In this document: one piece after another, positions 15,277 to 18,534 of the stretch | Layout of the letters: every line of letters starts with the position of its first letter | Numbering within the stretch: position 1 is the first letter of the stretch | Assembly: GCF_020216885.1 (NCBI RefSeq) | Contig: NZ_JAIWON010000106.1 | Coordinates: forward strand, 1 to 18,534 | Reading direction: 5' to 3' | Length of the DNA: 18,534 nucleotides | Source: Zymomonas sp. | GTDB lineage: Bacteria; Pseudomonadota; Alphaproteobacteria; Sphingomonadales; Sphingomonadaceae | Made by a program: the position numbers and the translations under genes | The notes under the pieces: generated by a model | What the model saw: the letters and a program-made list of their open reading frames with translations, nothing else | Databases searched by the model: none | Told to the model about the DNA's origin: nothing

Positions 15277-15306
15277 CCATCCTTGATAAAATAATATAAA
15301 GGATGG
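15277..15306. repeat. Inverted repeat between the S9 peptidase gene and asd
   Basis: CCATCCTT (15277-15284) and AAGGATGG (15299-15306) are perfect 8-base arms around a 14-base AT-rich loop. No T-run follows. It could be a weak transcript-end hairpin or an operator for asd. Confidence 0.4.
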
Positions 15307-15350
15307 CGCGTTAATACGGTTTAGACTGATAAGTATAAGTGGAGAAAATA

Positions 15351-16376
15351 ATGGGATATCGGGTCGTAGTCGCAGGCGCTACCGGTAACGTAGGCCGTGA
15401 AATGTTGGCGATTCTGGCTGAACGTGAATTCCCGGTTGACGAACTGGCTGTTCTGGCCTCGGCACGCAGTCAGGGAACGCCAATCGAATTTGGCGATAGC
15501 GGCAAAGTTGTAAAAGTCCAGAATATCGAAAATTTCGATTGGAAGGGCTGGGATATCGCGCTGTTCGCTGTCGGTTCAGAAGCCACCCAAAAATATGCTC
15601 CCATTGCTGCCGCAGCAGGCTGCACGGTTATTGATAACTCTTCTTTGTTCCGTATGGATCCAGATGTGCCTTTGGTGGTGCCAGAAGTTAATCCAGACGC
15701 GATTGATCTTTATACAAAGAAGAATATCATCGCTAACCCGAATTGCTCGACTGCCCAGCTCGTGGTTGCTTTGAAGCCATTGCATGATGCGGCAAAGATC
15801 AAACGCGTTGTTGTTACGACCTACCAGTCGGTTTCCGGCGCGGGTAAAGCGGGTATGGACGAATTATTCGAGCAGAGCCGCGCGATTTTTGTCGGTGATC
15901 CGATCGAACCGAAAAAATTCACCAAGCAGATCGCTTTCAACATCATTCCGCATATTGATGTCTTCCTTGATGATGGTTTCACCAAAGAAGAATGGAAGAT
16001 GGTGGTTGAAACCAAAAAGATCGTCGATCCCAAAATCAAATTGGTCGCGACCTGCGCTCGTGTTCCGGTTTTCGTCAGCCATGCCGAAGCCGTCAGCATC
16101 GAATTTGAAAATGAATTAAGCGCCGATCAGGCGCGCGAAATCCTGCGCGAAGCTCCGGGCGTTATGGTTGTCGATAAACACGAAGATGGCGGTTACATCA
16201 CGCCGGTGGAAGCCGTTGGTGAATTTGCTACCTATGTCAGCCGTATTCGTGAAGACCCGACGGTTGATAACGGATTGGTTATCTGGGTTGTTTCCGACAA
16301 TCTGCGTAAAGGCGCGGCTTTGAATGCTGTTCAGATCGCTGAATTGCTGGGTCGTCGTCACCTAAAAAAGGGCTGA
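15351..16376 (+). CDS. asd: Aspartate-semialdehyde dehydrogenase
   Basis: This enzyme makes L-aspartate-4-semialdehyde from aspartyl phosphate using NADPH, the branch point to lysine/diaminopimelate, threonine and methionine. The 341-residue protein has the Rossmann motif GATGNVGREM (9-18), the catalytic cysteine in NPNCSTAQLV (Cys132), the SGAGKAGMDEL segment, and CARVPVFVSHAEA near the substrate site. The ATG at 15351 is chosen because GGAGAA (15341-15346) is a good ribosome site. The GTG at 15339 overlaps that site and is rejected. The short, efficient leader and strong downstream terminator suit a well-expressed single gene. Confidence 0.96.
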   Translation: MGYRVVVAGATGNVGREMLAILAEREFPVDELAVLASARSQGTPIEFGDSGKVVKVQNIENFDWKGWDIALFAVGSEATQKYAPIAAAAGCTVIDNSSLFRMDPDVPLVVPEVNPDAIDLYTKKNIIANPNCSTAQLVVALKPLHDAAKIKRVVVTTYQSVSGAGKAGMDELFEQSRAIFVGDPIEPKKFTKQIAFNIIPHIDVFLDDGFTKEEWKMVVETKKIVDPKIKLVATCARVPVFVSHAEAVSIEFENELSADQAREILREAPGVMVVDKHEDGGYITPVEAVGEFATYVSRIREDPTVDNGLVIWVVSDNLRKGAALNAVQIAELLGRRHLKKG

Positions 16377-16408
16377 TAGGCTTTTTGCTATCGCCATAAT
16401 AGCTATTC

Positions 16409-16445
16409 AAAAGGCGGGTTATATCAATAGCCCGCCTTTTATTTT
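16409..16445 (+). terminator. Intrinsic terminator of asd
   Basis: A 14-bp stem (16409-16422 with 16427-16440, one G-U wobble) is built around AAAAGGCGGG/CCCGCCTTTT. The loop is ATCA and the 3' arm ends in a T-run followed by ATTTTA. A-rich bases on the left make it usable on both strands. Confidence 0.92.
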
Positions 16446-16450
16446 ACAGA

Positions 16451-16476
16451 TAAACTTACCACTCGATATAAGTTTA
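16451..16476. repeat. Inverted repeat upstream of the alpha/beta hydrolase
   Basis: TAAACTTA (16451-16458) and TAAGTTTA (16469-16476) are perfect 8-base arms with a 10-base gap, typical spacing for a dimeric regulator site. It lies about 120 bases before the hydrolase ATG. A TATAAG near 16542 could be the -10 of that gene. Any operator role is inferred. Confidence 0.3.
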
Positions 16477-16593
16477 AATACACAGAAATATTTTCCCGTT
16501 TTACCGGAAATGCAGTGTTACAATGTCTATTTTTGTCCTATAAGTCATCCTGATAATTTATTATGATTTTATTCTATAAACTGGAATGATCTT

Positions 16594-17346
16594 ATGGCCG
16601 CTTCCTTGAAAACGGCATATTTTACAGCCGATGACGGCGTTAAATTAGCATGGCATGAAATGGGTGAAGGATTCCCAATTGTCTTGCTTCACGGACTTTT
16701 TTCTTCAGCCGCAACCAATTGGATAAAACCGGGTCATGCCGATTTTCTAGCAAAATCTGGTTTTCGGGTTATTATGCCCGATCTAAGAGGCCATGGGGAA
16801 AGCGGTTATCAAACAGGCGCTTGGCCAAAAGATATTCTGATACAGGATTGTCGCCAGTTGGTCGAACAGCTCGGCTTAAAAAATTGGGTTCTTGGGGGCT
16901 ATTCGCTTGGCGCTCGTATTTCTGCCCATTTCTACTGGGAAAATGGCCATCCAGAAATGCTCATTCTGGCCGGTATGGGACTAGAAGGCCTAACAAACAG
17001 CCATCTCAATCTTGACCTTTTTCGGCGCGCGATCGAACAGGATGATTTTCCTCAAGCGTCTATTGAACGTTTCATACAAGGCTTTCTTCGCCAGAGCGGA
17101 TGTAACAAAGAGGCTATGATCGCTTTGCTTGAAAGCCAATCCCCGCTATCGCCGGATCAGGTATCACAAATATCGGCAAAGACATTAGTCTTATCAGGAA
17201 AGCAAGACCAATTTAACGGCTCCCCCCTCAAACTGAAAGACATGTTACCCAATGCGGCGATCGCATGGGTAAAGGGCGATCATATGAGCGCGGTTGGACA
17301 ACGATCTTTAGCTGTTGATATCGTCGATTTTATGAAAAAGTCATAA
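16594..17346 (+). CDS. Alpha/beta hydrolase
   Basis: This is a cytoplasmic alpha/beta-hydrolase-fold enzyme, probably an esterase or related hydrolase; substrate unknown. The 250-residue protein shows the oxyanion-hole HG (LLHGLFSS, 31-38) and PDLRGHGES (62-70). The nucleophile elbow is GGYSLGAR (101-108, Ser104), the acid is Asp205 (SGKQDQF) and the His is His230 (KGDHMSAV). There is no signal peptide. The ribosome site is weak (TGGAAT about nine bases upstream). It is flanked by terminators on both sides, so it appears to be transcribed alone. Confidence 0.88.
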   Translation: MAASLKTAYFTADDGVKLAWHEMGEGFPIVLLHGLFSSAATNWIKPGHADFLAKSGFRVIMPDLRGHGESGYQTGAWPKDILIQDCRQLVEQLGLKNWVLGGYSLGARISAHFYWENGHPEMLILAGMGLEGLTNSHLNLDLFRRAIEQDDFPQASIERFIQGFLRQSGCNKEAMIALLESQSPLSPDQVSQISAKTLVLSGKQDQFNGSPLKLKDMLPNAAIAWVKGDHMSAVGQRSLAVDIVDFMKKS

Positions 17347-17360
17347 TGGATGTATTTCCA

Positions 17361-17405
17361 TCAGTGATTTTCTGAAATTCAGAAAGTGAATGAACTGACT
17401 TTTTT
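17361..17405 (+). terminator. Probable terminator of the hydrolase gene
   Basis: The inner stem TTTCTGAA/TTCAGAAA (17369-17385) lies inside the outer pairing TCAGT (17361-17365) / ACTGA (17394-17398). T6 follows at 17400-17405. Confidence 0.6.
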
Positions 17406-17500
17406 CAGGGATAGATGAATTTTATACAGCTCAACAGTAATCATTGTTTTTGCTAGGTTAGAATGGTTGATTCGCGAATTCTGCTGCTCTCGGATAGAGA

Positions 17501-17517
17501 TATAATGGCTTTATAAT
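17501..17517 (+). promoter_or_regulatory. Two consensus -10 hexamers upstream of phyR
   Basis: TATAAT occurs at 17501-17506 and again at 17512-17517, about 60-75 bases before the phyR ATG. Neither has a clear TTGACA-like -35 at 16-18 bases. I found no GGAAC-N16/17-GTT element of the general-stress sigma factor here, so housekeeping transcription is the simplest reading. Confidence 0.4.
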
Positions 17518-17575
17518 GTCGTCTTCATGAATTCAGTTACCCAATTTTTGTTTTTTTGCAGGAGTATTTATCTTT

Positions 17576-18370
17576 ATGCCATTGGGACAGCAAATAGCGC
17601 CATATCTCCCTTTACTCCGTCGCTATGCGCGGGCTCTTACCGGAGATCAGACATCGGGTGACCGGCTGGTTCGGGCTACTTTAGAAGCCATCATTGCCGC
17701 TCCTGAAATTTTTCCGCATGATGTTGACCCGCGCCTTGGTCTTTATACGGTTTTCCACCGCTTATGGCAGCAACATACCGCCAGCCTTTCCGCTGCCAAT
17801 CATGACGAAGAAGGCAAGGCCGGTATTGCCTACAGCCGTCTTGCACCGATTACGCCAAAATCACGGCAAGCCTTACTTTTAACGGCAATGGAGGGTTTCT
17901 CGCCCAAGGATGCTGCCTATCTGATGGATGTCTCCGAAGATCAGATTGACGCATGGCTGCAAGAAGCTATCTCCGAAATTGATCGCCAGATTCACAGCAA
18001 GGTGCTGATTGTCGAAGATGAACCGATCATCGCCTTTGATATTGAAAGCCTTGTCCGCGATTTGGGTCATGATGTCATTGGCATCGCAACGACCCGCGAC
18101 GAGGCGGTCTCTATGGCCAAATTAAATCCGCCGGGGTTGATTTTGTCTGACATTCAGCTCGCTGATGACAGCTCCGGTATCGATGCGGTTCAGGACATTT
18201 TGAAAGAAATTGATGTTCCGGTGATTTTTATCACAGCATTCCCCGAACGTCTTTTGACCGGAGAACGTCCAGAGCCGACTTTTTTGATTACCAAACCGTT
18301 TCAAGTGGATACAATTAAGGCTACTATTGCACAGGCTTTATTCTGTAATCCTCTAAGTCTCGCCGCCTGA
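17576..18370 (+). CDS. phyR: PhyR, general stress response anti-anti-sigma response regulator
   Basis: PhyR switches on the alphaproteobacterial general stress response: when phosphorylated it binds NepR and frees the EcfG sigma factor. The 264-residue protein has the unusual order of an N-terminal sigma-factor-like domain (about 1-137, with sigma2-like and sigma4-like parts; TPKSRQALLLTAMEGFSPKD resembles region 4) and a C-terminal receiver (142-260). Receiver residues are Glu147/Asp148, the phosphoacceptor Asp192 (ILSDIQL), Thr220 and Lys240 (ITKPF). The segment PVIFITAFPERLLTGE is typical of PhyR-type receivers. The ATG at 17576 has GCAGGAG upstream at a rather long spacing of 11 bases after GGAG, following a T-rich tract. 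A short gene with its own good ribosome site follows 68 bases later. Confidence 0.95.
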   Translation: MPLGQQIAPYLPLLRRYARALTGDQTSGDRLVRATLEAIIAAPEIFPHDVDPRLGLYTVFHRLWQQHTASLSAANHDEEGKAGIAYSRLAPITPKSRQALLLTAMEGFSPKDAAYLMDVSEDQIDAWLQEAISEIDRQIHSKVLIVEDEPIIAFDIESLVRDLGHDVIGIATTRDEAVSMAKLNPPGLILSDIQLADDSSGIDAVQDILKEIDVPVIFITAFPERLLTGERPEPTFLITKPFQVDTIKATIAQALFCNPLSLAA

Positions 18371-18437
18371 TTTTCAGACGGGGTATAAAAAGGCTTGTTT
18401 ATTGCGCCCGTATCTCAAGATTTTGACGGAGGACAGC

Positions 18438-18534
18438 ATGATCGAAAATCATGAAAAAGAGACAAATTCTCCGGCTTTTGATTCTTCAAAATTAGCAAAA
18501 GACAAAAAGGATTCTTCTCCAATTACTGACGATA
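18438..18534 (+). CDS. Start of a gene after phyR, possibly the anti-sigma factor NepR, cut by the window end
   Basis: ATG at 18438 follows a strong GGAGGA site (18428-18433). The 32 visible codons give a polar, Lys/Ser/Asp-rich, apparently disordered N-terminus (MIENHEKETNSPAFDSSKLA and 12 more). NepR proteins have such disordered N-termini before two short helices and commonly lie next to phyR, so NepR is the best guess. The diagnostic helices would lie beyond the window. EcfG sigma factor is less likely because it usually starts directly with structured sequence. Confidence 0.5.
   Translation, partial: MIENHEKETNSPAFDSSKLAKDKKDSSPITDD

Noticed and set aside
15339..15350. GTG at 15339 as the asd start
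   Set aside because: It overlaps the ribosome site GGAGAA that correctly serves the ATG at 15351; the family begins at that ATG.
17545..17557. T-rich tract before phyR as a terminator
   Set aside because: No stem precedes it; the nearest inverted repeat ends at 17398 and has its own T-run.

Overview
The window is a dense stretch of bacterial chromosome with a base composition close to balanced. It looks alphaproteobacterial and most probably comes from Zymomonas mobilis or a close relative in the Sphingomonadales. The pointers are a MucR/Ros zinc-finger regulator, a Fur/Mur-type regulator lacking the classical CxxC, a PhyR general-stress-response regulator, and Zymomonas-like codon use. The species call rests on recognition and was not tested by a search. 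I see no tRNA, rRNA, CRISPR array, insertion sequence or prophage gene. Almost all genes are conserved housekeeping or regulatory genes.

Layout. 1-2896: the 3' part of a large periplasmic M16 zinc peptidase gene whose true start lies before the window. It converges on purK through a shared bidirectional terminator. 2973-4597 (minus): purE-purK, overlapping by ATGA, for the AIR to CAIR step of purine synthesis. 4834-5790 (plus): ubiA of ubiquinone synthesis, divergent from purE. 5791-6148: a gap with no convincing gene, ending in a terminator. 6149-7534 (minus): an RhlE-type DEAD-box RNA helicase with an RGG-like tail and a hairpin-rich leader. 7985-9635 (plus): a tightly overlapping operon nfuA-like, tsaB, rimI (Fe-S delivery, tRNA t6A synthesis, protein N-acetylation). 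9811-10903 (plus): mucR-like and then fur-like, each preceded by a terminator-like hairpin within its probable leader. 11025-11801 (minus): bacterioferritin and, upstream of it, a 57-residue bacterioferritin-associated ferredoxin with a GTG start. 12058-12858: inositol-monophosphatase/histidinol-phosphatase family enzyme. 13025-15244: secreted S9 dipeptidyl-peptidase-IV-like enzyme. 15351-16376: asd (lysine, methionine and threonine synthesis). 16594-17346: alpha/beta hydrolase. 17576-18370: phyR, followed at 18438 by the first 32 codons of a gene that may be nepR.

Functional links. The middle of the window concentrates iron biology: an Fe-S carrier (Nfu), the iron regulator (Fur/Mur), the iron store (Bfr) and the ferredoxin that releases stored iron (Bfd). 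The bfd upstream region carries a 16/19 match to the classical Fur box lying over the -35 hexamer of the best candidate promoter. This fits direct control by the fur-like gene about 1 kb away. At the right end, phyR and its short downstream gene look like part of the alphaproteobacterial general stress response.

I did not find a wholly new system. The least explained sequence is non-coding: the 250-base structured spacer between mucR and fur, the nested hairpin plus T-run just before mucR, and the alternative hairpins in the helicase leader.
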